Shown here: piece after piece, positions 53,157 to 61,600 of the stretch
How positions within the stretch are numbered: the stretch's first letter is position 1
How the letters are laid out: every line of letters starts with the position of its first letter
Assembly: GCA_016795425.1 (NCBI GenBank)
Contig: JAEUHG010000241.1
Location: 19,456 to 83,455, forward strand
Length of the DNA: 64,000 nt
DNA from: Verrucomicrobiales bacterium
Lineage (GTDB): Bacteria > Verrucomicrobiota > Verrucomicrobiia > Limisphaerales > CAIMTB01
Direction: 5' to 3'
Translations under genes and position numbers: made by a program
The notes under the pieces: generated by a model
Database searches by the model: none
The model's input: only the letters and a program-made list of their open reading frames with translations
Told to the model about the DNA's origin: nothing

Positions 53157-53970
53157 GGCACAGTTCGAATAGCGCGGCCAACGTTCGCAGGAGGGCTGGT
53201 ACCTGGGCGAGCGGGATCATGTTCGGCCCATCGCTCAACGCCTTGGCTGGGTCCGGATGGGTTTCGAGAAAAACGCCGTCCGCGCCTGCAGCCACCGCGG
53301 CCTTCGCCAAGACGGGCGCGAATTCGCGCTGTCCACTCGAGCGGTCGCCGCCGCCACCAGGCAGTTGCACGGAATGGGTGGCATCGAAAATCACGGGGCA
53401 CCCGGTCCGGCGCAGAATCGGAATGGAGCGCATGTCGGCGACAAGATTGTGGTAGCCGAAGGTGGTGCCGCGTTCGGTGAGGAGCAAGCGGGTGCCGCCG
53501 AAGCCACGGGCCTTGGCCACCACTTGGACCATGTCATCGGGGGCGAGGAACTGGCCTTTCTTGATGTTGACCACGCGTCCGGTGGCAACGGCCGCTCGGA
53601 TGAGATCCGTCTGGCGGCATAGAAAAGCCGGAATCTGCAGGATGTCGACGACCTTGCCGGCGGCGGCGGCCTCGTCCTCGGAATGGATATCGGTCAGCAC
53701 AGGGACGCCGACTCGTTCGCGGATGGTGGCGAGAGTGTCGAGCCCGGCGCCGAGTCCCGGTCCGCGAAAGGAGGCGGACGAAGTGCGGTTGGCCTTGTCG
53801 TAACTGGCCTTGAAAACGTAGTTGGCACCGATGGCGCCACAGGCCCGTTTCAGGCTGCGGGCGATGTGAAGGCAGAGCGCCTCGCTTTCGATGACGCACG
53901 GCCCGGCGATGATGAGGAGGCGGCGGCGGGAGGCGATGTTCCGCCACGCGGTGTGGGGCAGGCGAGGCAC
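53149..53970 (-). CDS. kdsA: KDO-8-phosphate synthase
   Basis: A 273-residue enzyme with LIIAGPCVIES, FKASYDKANRTS, LQIPAFLCRQTDL, NIKKGQFLAP and FDATHSVQLPGG, the diagnostic KdsA motifs. It joins phosphoenolpyruvate and arabinose-5-phosphate to make KDO-8-phosphate. The start is a GTG. It heads the minus-strand operon kdsA-kdsC-lptA-lptB-hprK. Only 42 bases separate it from the stop of the prepilin-like gene upstream on the same strand. Confidence 0.97.
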   Translation of the reverse strand: MPRLPHTAWRNIASRRRLLIIAGPCVIESEALCLHIARSLKRACGAIGANYVFKASYDKANRTSSASFRGPGLGAGLDTLATIRERVGVPVLTDIHSEDEAAAAGKVVDILQIPAFLCRQTDLIRAAVATGRVVNIKKGQFLAPDDMVQVVAKARGFGGTRLLLTERGTTFGYHNLVADMRSIPILRRTGCPVIFDATHSVQLPGGGGDRSSGQREFAPVLAKAAVAAGADGVFLETHPDPAKALSDGPNMIPLAQVPALLRTLAALFELCHA

Positions 53971-54012
53971 CGGGGGTTTCTAGCAGTGGTGCCGGGTTCT
54001 GTCGAATCGGGG

Positions 54013-54837
54013 TTACCGGGTGGCGTCGTAGTTCTCGCGGTCGGAGGCGTATTTCGGTGTGACCACGTCGACGTGCCCGTCGCCGAACCCGACCATGCCT
54101 CTTCCTTTTTCGCGGTAATCCCGGGCGGAAACCGGAATGCGGGTCTGATATTTGTGACGCCCACTGAGGGTGTTTCCGGGCGGAACGAAGCGTCCATCAT
54201 CGATCGCATCGCCGCGTACTGCTGGATCGGCCTCGCCATTTTCCTCGGCGAACGTGAGTTTGCGAGAGGCGTTGCGGATGGAGGTGCTGCGGAAATGGAG
54301 GGGGGGGAGGCCGGTGGCGTAGACCGAGGAAATGCCTTTGTTGCTGTCTTCGACGACGCTGGTGAGGGAGTAGCTGTAGAGGTAGGGATTGCCGGAGGAC
54401 GGGTTCTTGGCGAAATCGCGGGCGCGTTTCTGGACATCGCGATCGGCGGGGCAGCGAAAGAGGTTGGTGGTGAAGCTGCCGATGTAGGGGCCGATGGCGC
54501 TGTTTTTGGGATTATTGAAGAACTCCTTGTCCTTCACGGCACGGTTGACGTTAAAGAAGATCCAATCCTCCCGCATCGGCTCATACGCACCCTTGGAAGC
54601 TGCGCCTGGGAAAATGTTGTCGTGGTCATCGGCGTACATGAGCAGGGCGAGGTTCAGTTGCTTGACGTTCGACATGCAACTGGCCTGCGTGGCTTTCTCC
54701 TTGGCCTTGGAAAGGGCGGGAAGGAGCATGCTGGCAAGGATGGCGATGATGGCGATCACCACCAGGAGTTCGATAAGGGTAAAGGCCGCGGCGCGGGGCG
54801 TCGTCGCCTCATGGGACGTGGGGAGGTTAGGACCCAT
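54013..54837 (-). CDS. Prepilin-like (type II secretion) protein of PVC type
   Basis: A 274-residue protein with an N-terminal prepilin signal: after a short basic leader, FTLIELLVVIAIIAILASML, with the cleavage site between Ala18 and Phe19 and the conserved Glu at position +5. The rest has CMSNVKQLNLALLMYADDHDN and a C-terminal GFGDGHVDVV, the pattern of the large PVC family of prepilin-like proteins (often DUF1559-like, present in tens of copies per genome). Function is unclear. No pilus genes adjoin it; the start is an ATG. Confidence 0.88.
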   Translation of the reverse strand: MGPNLPTSHEATTPRAAAFTLIELLVVIAIIAILASMLLPALSKAKEKATQASCMSNVKQLNLALLMYADDHDNIFPGAASKGAYEPMREDWIFFNVNRAVKDKEFFNNPKNSAIGPYIGSFTTNLFRCPADRDVQKRARDFAKNPSSGNPYLYSYSLTSVVEDSNKGISSVYATGLPPLHFRSTSIRNASRKLTFAEENGEADPAVRGDAIDDGRFVPPGNTLSGRHKYQTRIPVSARDYREKGRGMVGFGDGHVDVVTPKYASDRENYDATR

Positions 54838-54974
54838 GGGAATTCGCGAGCATTACGACCGCACCTGCACCGAGATGCAACGCTCTTGTCGTCGCCAGAA
54901 GGCCTTCTTTCGCGGTATTTCACCTGACAGATCTTTCGGATGAAGGATCCTTCGCGCATGCTGACGCTGGGTTC

Positions 54975-55007
54975 TCCACCCTTTTGAGGTCGCCATCCAC
55001 CCTTCTG
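54975..55007. promoter_or_regulatory. Two direct repeats TCCACCCTTTTG / TCCACCCTTCTG
   Basis: Two 12-base copies differing at one base start 21 bases apart (two helical turns), just upstream of the sensor kinase ATG and in the promoter region of the divergent prepilin-like gene. This is a plausible regulator-binding site, but no regulator is identified. Confidence 0.3.
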
Positions 55008-55014
55008 CACTCGC

Positions 55015-58000
55015 ATGCGTGAGACGGACTGGAAGCACCGTGCTGGAACCAACGCGGCCTTGGCAGCCGGGGAGGGGGGCCGGTCATTTTCCTGGGCGTC
55101 TCACCTGGTCGTTGGAAGTGTGGTGGCTTTGGGGCTGATCCTGACGGGAACGATGTTCGAGGTGACTCGGTTGGCGGCTCAGCGGGGGCTGCGTCGGGCG
55201 TTCGCGCAGCCGGCGATGGAGCGGATCCGACAGATCGAGTTCGCCTTCGAACGGCACCTGGCCGACCTGAATGCGCTCAAGCGGTTCTTCATCGCCAGTG
55301 CCGAAGTGACGGAGACGGATTTTGCTGGTTTCGCGGGTCCGGTGGCCGGGGTTTCGGGCGTGCAGGCTTTCGGTTGGATCCCCCGGGTGCCGGCCGCGGC
55401 CAGGCCGGGGTATGAGTCCGCCCGTCGAGCCACGGGCGGAACCGGCTTCGTAATCACGGAGCTGGCCGGACGCCCCAATCTGGTTCCGGCCGGGGCGCGC
55501 GAGGAGTATTTCCCAGTGGAATTCGCCGTTCCGAGCGGCGTGAATCTGGGGGTCATTGGCGTCGATGTGGCGGCTGAGCTGCTGATGCGGCAGGCCATGG
55601 ACGTGGCGCGCGATACAGGGTTGGCTTCGGCCACGGCGCGCGGGGTGCTGGGGTGGTTGCCGGATCGATCCGAAGGCATCGTCGTCTTTCAGCCGGTGTA
55701 CGCGTCCGGCAAGAGCGTGACGACGGTGGAAGACCGACGGAACGCTTTGCGGGGGTTTGCCGCCAGCGCGATTCATTTGGCGTCGCTGGTACGCCAGACC
55801 GTTCCGGAATCGGAGGTTCCGGAAATCGCCATCCAATTGGTGGATGACAGCCCGGGAGCGACGGGAGAAGTGCTTTACTCAAACCTGAGGCCAGGCGCCG
55901 CGGTTTCGGAAGATCCGCGATTTCTAAGAACGAGTCCGATCGCCTTTGCGGGCCGGCAATGGCGGGTGGTGGCACGGACCAGTGCTGCGTTTCACGAAAA
56001 CCGTCGGAGTCTCGCGCACTACTGGATTCTGCCCGTGGGTGTGATTCTCTCCCTGCTGGCAGGACGGCAAACGCGGAATTTGAAACTCCAGCGTCGGCAG
56101 TCGGAGCGGTTGATCGCCGAACAAGAGGGAGTGCGGCGCGTCGCCAACGAGCAGGTGGCCCTATGCGTCCGTGGGGCGGATCTGGGTACCTGGGATTGGG
56201 ACGTTGTTACGGGAAGGACGAGTTATAACGCGCGGTGGGCGGAAATGCTGGGGTACCAGCTGAAGGATATTCCTCAGACGGTGGCGACCTGGGAACAGTG
56301 GATTCATCCCGACGACCAGGCCCGGGTGCTGCGCACACTTCGCGAACATCTGGAGGGCCGGACGGGATTCTACGAAACCGAGCATCGCTTGCGGCACAAG
56401 TCGGGCAGTTGGATCTGGGTCCTGGACCGGGGCGCGGTCATGGAGCGGGCCACCGACGGCAAGGCCCTGCGAATGTGCGGGACCCATTTGGATGTGACGG
56501 CCCGCAAGCAGGCGGAAGAGGCCGTGGCGCGCGCGATTAGCGCCAGCGGTCGACTGCGTGAAGCAATGGTGGCCGTCCACCGCTGCCAGACCCTGGAAGA
56601 GGCCTTCGGGGTCTTGCTCGACGAGGCAATGCATCTCACCGGTTTGTCGGCGGGTGGCCTTTACCGGATCGAAGGCGACGAGTTGGTGCTGAGCGAGCAT
56701 CGGGGCATTGACGAGCGGTTCGCCAAGGCGGTCGAACGCCGCGCCCGCGAAGTGGAGTATGTGAGGATGGTTTTGGAGGCCCCGGGCCGGGTCATCGACC
56801 TCGCCAGTTGTTTTCCGGAGTTTCATGAATTTGGTGCCACCTTTGGTTTGAGGCACGCCTACTCGGTGGTGCTAAAGGCGGGGAACACGTTGTTGGGCAC
56901 GCTCAACCTGGCATCGCGGGAGGTGGAGCCTCCCAGCGCGGTTGAACTCCAGAACCTGTCCATCCTGGTCGCCGAGATAGATCCGTTGCTGCAACGGCTG
57001 CGTGCCCAATCCGATCTTCGGGAAAGCCAACAACGTTTGGATCTCGCCCTTTCGGCGGCGAAGATGGGGGTTTGGGAATGGGAGGTGGATTCGCGCCGGC
57101 TTCATTGGTCGCGCGAATGCCAGAACCTGGCGGGATTTACCGACCTTCCGGCAACCCTCGATTCGTTCAAGGAGCGGATTCACCACGAGGATCTTCCGGT
57201 GTTCGAAGGTGCCGTGGAACGCGCGCTCGCCGAACGGGCGCCCTTTGATATCGAGTTCCGCATCCAGCGGGCGGGCGAGGCCATCCGTTGGCTCACCACC
57301 GTCGGGCGGGCGGTTCATGACCCGGAAGGTCGCCCCACGCGCTTGGTCGGGACCTTGCAGGAGGTTACCACTCGCAAGAGGATCGAAGAACATCTGCGGC
57401 ATGCTCAGAAGTTGGAAGGCATCGGAAAGATGGCCGGAGGGCTCGCCCATGAATTCAACAACATCCTGGCGGCGATTCTTCTGAATCAGAGTTTCATCCA
57501 GCAAAATCCCTCCGATCCTGAGTCCCAGGAGTCCATCCGTGAAACGATCGTTCTCACCCGACGGGCGGCGGCTTTGGTGCGGCAGTTGATCGCCTTCAGT
57601 TCGCGGTCGGTCCTGGAGGTGCGGCGGTTCGAACTCCATCCAGTGTTGGAAGAATTGTGCCGACTGCTGGAAGTCCAGGTCGGAGAACGTATCCGGCTGG
57701 AGTATCGAACGGATTGTCCATCGGTGGCCGTCGAGGCGGACCAGGGCATGATCGAGCAGGTGGTGGTCAATCTGTGCATGAACGCGCGGGATGCCATGCC
57801 CGACGGCGGCACGCTGCGGATTCACCTGGAGGAGCGTGTCCTGACGCCCGAAGAAACCTTGGAGCGGCCGGCTGCGCGGGTGGGCCACTTTGCGTGCCTA
57901 TCGATCGAGGATACCGGGCGTGGCATTGATGCGGCCACGCTGGAACGGTTGTTCGAACCGTTCTTCACGACCAAGCCCGTGGGCGCAGGTTCCGGCATGG

Positions 58001-58590
58001 GGCTCGCCACGGTCTACGGAATCCTGCAGCAACACCGCGGCTGGGTGGAAGTGGTCAGTGAATTGCACCAAGGCAGTGTCTTCCGGGTCTTTCTGCCGGT
58101 GGCCGCGCCGGCGCCCGCGGTCGCCAACCCCAAGACCAACGTGCGACCCCAGCGATTGGAATCGCCGACCATTCTCTTGGCGGAGGATGAGGCGGCGGTG
58201 CGCCGGGCCACGGGCCTGCTGCTTCGTGGATGGGGCTACGAGGTGGAAGAGGCGTCCAACGGTGAAGAAGCCGTGCGGCGTTTCGAGGAGGACCCCGACC
58301 GCTTTCATCTCCTCTTGTCCGATATGGTAATGCCCGGGCGCCTCTCGGGGCTCGAATTGGCGCTGGCACTGACCGCCATCCGCTCCTCCCTAAAGGTGAT
58401 CCTGATTTCCGGGATCCCGATGGACCTGTCCCGGGAGGGAGGTTCCAAGCCGCACGATCTGCTGATCCTGAGCAAGCCGTGTCCTCCGGGAGAATTGCGG
58501 GCCCACATCGAGGCCTGCATCGGAGAAGGGAATCGGGGTCGGCAACGGCCTGCGGCGCCGCGCGATGAGACCGTGGCTGGCGAGCGGTGA
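55015..58590 (+). CDS. Hybrid sensor histidine kinase with CHASE, PAS and GAF domains
   Basis: A 1191-residue sensor. An N-terminal membrane helix (about 28-50) precedes a periplasmic CHASE domain (about 60-320), a second helix (about 340), a PAS domain with its PAC region (about 380-505; TSYNARWAEMLGYQ), a GAF domain (about 515-660), a second PAS (about 670-790), a histidine kinase core (His812 in GGLAHEFNNI, then ATP motifs NLCMNARDA and GSGMGLA) and a C-terminal receiver (Asp1103 in LLLSDMVMPG). CHASE domains sense small ligands outside the cell. No response regulator gene is adjacent, so output is by its own receiver or elsewhere. Confidence 0.93.
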   Translation: MRETDWKHRAGTNAALAAGEGGRSFSWASHLVVGSVVALGLILTGTMFEVTRLAAQRGLRRAFAQPAMERIRQIEFAFERHLADLNALKRFFIASAEVTETDFAGFAGPVAGVSGVQAFGWIPRVPAAARPGYESARRATGGTGFVITELAGRPNLVPAGAREEYFPVEFAVPSGVNLGVIGVDVAAELLMRQAMDVARDTGLASATARGVLGWLPDRSEGIVVFQPVYASGKSVTTVEDRRNALRGFAASAIHLASLVRQTVPESEVPEIAIQLVDDSPGATGEVLYSNLRPGAAVSEDPRFLRTSPIAFAGRQWRVVARTSAAFHENRRSLAHYWILPVGVILSLLAGRQTRNLKLQRRQSERLIAEQEGVRRVANEQVALCVRGADLGTWDWDVVTGRTSYNARWAEMLGYQLKDIPQTVATWEQWIHPDDQARVLRTLREHLEGRTGFYETEHRLRHKSGSWIWVLDRGAVMERATDGKALRMCGTHLDVTARKQAEEAVARAISASGRLREAMVAVHRCQTLEEAFGVLLDEAMHLTGLSAGGLYRIEGDELVLSEHRGIDERFAKAVERRAREVEYVRMVLEAPGRVIDLASCFPEFHEFGATFGLRHAYSVVLKAGNTLLGTLNLASREVEPPSAVELQNLSILVAEIDPLLQRLRAQSDLRESQQRLDLALSAAKMGVWEWEVDSRRLHWSRECQNLAGFTDLPATLDSFKERIHHEDLPVFEGAVERALAERAPFDIEFRIQRAGEAIRWLTTVGRAVHDPEGRPTRLVGTLQEVTTRKRIEEHLRHAQKLEGIGKMAGGLAHEFNNILAAILLNQSFIQQNPSDPESQESIRETIVLTRRAAALVRQLIAFSSRSVLEVRRFELHPVLEELCRLLEVQVGERIRLEYRTDCPSVAVEADQGMIEQVVVNLCMNARDAMPDGGTLRIHLEERVLTPEETLERPAARVGHFACLSIEDTGRGIDAATLERLFEPFFTTKPVGAGSGMGLATVYGILQQHRGWVEVVSELHQGSVFRVFLPVAAPAPAVANPKTNVRPQRLESPTILLAEDEAAVRRATGLLLRGWGYEVEEASNGEEAVRRFEEDPDRFHLLLSDMVMPGRLSGLELALALTAIRSSLKVILISGIPMDLSREGGSKPHDLLILSKPCPPGELRAHIEACIGEGNRGRQRPAAPRDETVAGER

Positions 58591-58592
58591 AC

Positions 58593-58630
58593 AAAAAACC
58601 CGGGGGCCGATGAATGGCTCGCCCCCGGGG
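58593..58630 (-). terminator. Rho-independent terminator of the large dehydrogenase-like gene
   Basis: On the minus strand a 9-bp GC stem (CCCGGGGGC / GCCCCCGGG, loop of 13) is followed by a run of six Ts. It lies about 40 bases past the stop of the 1705-residue gene and directly abuts the convergent kinase gene's end, which it may also terminate weakly. Confidence 0.85.
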
Positions 58631-58671
58631 TGTTGGATGCGATGGGCGTTGGAACCCCTGCCGTTTCGCGG

Positions 58672-61600
58672 TCAGTGCTTCGGGTCGGCAACCCAGGCGA
58701 CTGCATTCTTCAGCAGGGTCTGGTAGGCCTCGTGGCTGTGGGCCTGACCGTCGTGGCCCAGGGTAATGCCGACGACACGAGCCTTGGGGTTTTCGATGAT
58801 GAACACCTGCGGGTACGCCTTGCCCTTCTGAGCCGACTGCGCCGTGGCGAGAACCTTGATGGGTGTTCCTTGGGGATCCGGTTCGAACCAATAGAGTTCA
58901 TCCGTGATGGTGAACTTGGCAGGCACGCCTCGGAGCAGGGGGTGATCGCCCGCGGTTACCACCACTTCGAAAGGCCCGAGCCGGTCATGGCCGCGCGATC
59001 CGCCGCCCGCCAGTACGCGATTGTAGTCGGGCCAGTCCGGCCAATTGTACCAGAGGCCTGGGTGCAGCAGCACGATGCCTTTACCGGCTTGGGCATGAGC
59101 ATGGATTGCGTCCCGAACGCTGGGATCGGGAAACGCCTTGTTGGCACTGATGAGCAGCACATCCGCCGATTTCACGGTCTCGACCGAGACATCCTGGGGT
59201 TCAAGGTATTGGGCGGACATTTTGCCGGTGCCATTCAGGAGCGCGACATCGGCGAGATTAAACCAGCGTTGGTAATCGTGCGATGCGCCGCCGCCGATAA
59301 GGAGAACCTTGGTGCCCGAGCCCCATGTGAGTTTCGGCTTCGGCGTGGCGGCTGCCGCGGCCGAAGCGGATGAGCCGGGTGCCGGATTGACGGGTGCCGT
59401 GCCACCCTCGCCAAGTTCGGCGGTAATGCCCACAAAGGTGGGGGCCAACTCGGTGACATAGCTCGATAGAGTGATCTTCTCGACAACCCCCTTTTTTCCG
59501 ATGGGCTTGGCGAAGTACCGGACCTGCCGTCCCTGCATTAGAAGCTGGTCGAGATTGTCGAGCGCTTCGGATCCGGGAACGTCAATCTTGGCAATATAGT
59601 CCGCGAACTCGACGCCGTTGCGCAGGATGATGTCTTCGGTCTCGCCTCCGGCATAGTGCACGATGACGCGTACCGCAGGCTTGTCCTTCTCGCCGATCGG
59701 ATAGCCCCAGCCCGCCACGCCGCCGAGGAAATGGAGTCGGGAGATTTTCAGTCCCACCTTGATCTCGACATCCTTGGGGTAGCTCTGGGACATGCCGCCG
59801 CCGCCCTTGAGGACGATCACGTTGTTGCCGGTCGGACTGCGCTGAGGGCTGATGATATCGAAGGGAATGTCGCGGTGCTTGATGGTTCCCCATTTGCGGA
59901 AACGGAGGGACTCATCGCGGGATTCCGCCGTGGCGTAAATGCCGCGCGAGGTGTTGGCCGTGAAAGCTGGGGTGAGGTCCAGAATGCGATACTTCAGGTC
60001 GTCAGCGCAAAGGTAGGTGAGCAAGTCGCGCAAGCCTTCGGCACCTAGCTGTTCGAAGCCCTCGGGCATGAGTGACCGGCCTGTCGAACCGCGGCTCCGG
60101 ATGTTGTCCTTGCGAATCTCGGTCTCCGCGGTTTGGTTGCGCAGGACCACCACGGTGTTGTTCTCGCGCAGAATGATGCCGTCGTAGGTCAGGTCGTCCT
60201 TGGTCTCGATGCTGGCGGCGATGTAGTTGGGTTCGACCACGCGGTTGGGGTCGAGGATATGAACCAGCAAGTCTTCGGGACCATGGGCGCCCATGCCGTT
60301 GAGACTGGGTGCGAACTCGGCGCCTTCATTTTTGAACTTGTGGCAGGGCGCGCAGTTGGCCGTGAACAACTTGGCGCCATTGGCGAGATTGCCGGTCTTT
60401 ACGGCTTCGGCCCGGTACTGGGCGATAAGGGCATCCTTCTGCTTCTGTTCGGGGCCCTTGAGTTCATCGATGACCGCATTCGCCTGGGTCGCCACACCCT
60501 TGTCGGCGTGCGTCCGGAGCCGGTGGAGGTTGGCGGGTCCGAGCAGGGAGGCCTCCACCTTCTTGCTCTTGAGGGCTTGAACCAGCGACGTGGACCAGTC
60601 GCTGCGCTTGAGGAGTTGCCCAAAAGCGGCTTCGCGGAGATCGAAATCGAGTGTCGGCAGGGCCCCCAACAGCTTTTCCCCGGCAATCGGGTCGCCGCTG
60701 TTACCAAGGGCCTCGATGACACGGCGCTTGAGGTTGGGAGTGCCACTACCATCAATGAGGGCCGCTACGGCCGGGACAATCGTGGAATCCAGGGAACGCA
60801 CCCCCAGAAGGTTGACGGCGAGTTGGGCGCGGTGGTCTTCCGAAACGGATGCATCGACGAGCTGTTTTTCGGCTTTGGCGATAGCGGCTTTGGCGGCATC
60901 CCCGACTTGGTTGGCAAATTCCCAACGAGCCACCAGCGGCAGGACGGCTGCCGCGGTGTGTTCCGACGCCAGGAGTCGCTTCAGCGCATCGCCCAGACCG
61001 GCGTCGGCGGTGGGTTTGACATCAGGCTTAAGTGCGGCCGCCAGCGCCTGCAGGGCACCGGCTTTGATCGTGTCCGCCGCGGCAGCGCCTTCCGCGAGGG
61101 CAACAACGGCAGCGCGCGCGGCGGCGGCATCGTTTCGGAGGGCAATCTGTCGTCCGAGTTGAGGAACGAGCGTGGCCACGGAGGCCGGGTTGGCAGCGCG
61201 GAGGGCGGCGCGCAAGTACATGAGCGGGTCGCCTGCGGCCATGGCCAAGGCAGCGGCTTCGAGGTGCGGGTTGTTGAGCGTCGGCCAGACTTCCACCACC
61301 AAATCCGCGAGTTCCGCACTGGGCGCCAAGGTGGTTCCCGCGACGAGCGCTTCAAGGCGGACGCGCGGATCTGGATCGTTGAGCCGGGCCCGGGCGAAAT
61401 CGAGGGGGACCTCGACGTTCGAATTATCCCGGTCTCCGGCAATACGCATGGCGTTCTTGCGAACCACTGGATTCGAGTCGGTGGCGGCAGCGACCAGCAA
61501 TTCCGTGTCGAGGGCTTTGAGATTGTGCAGGACCCAGAGGGATTGGATGCGGCCGTAAACGGTTTTGGCATTCGCGGCTTTTTGTTCGAGAGCGGCCACG

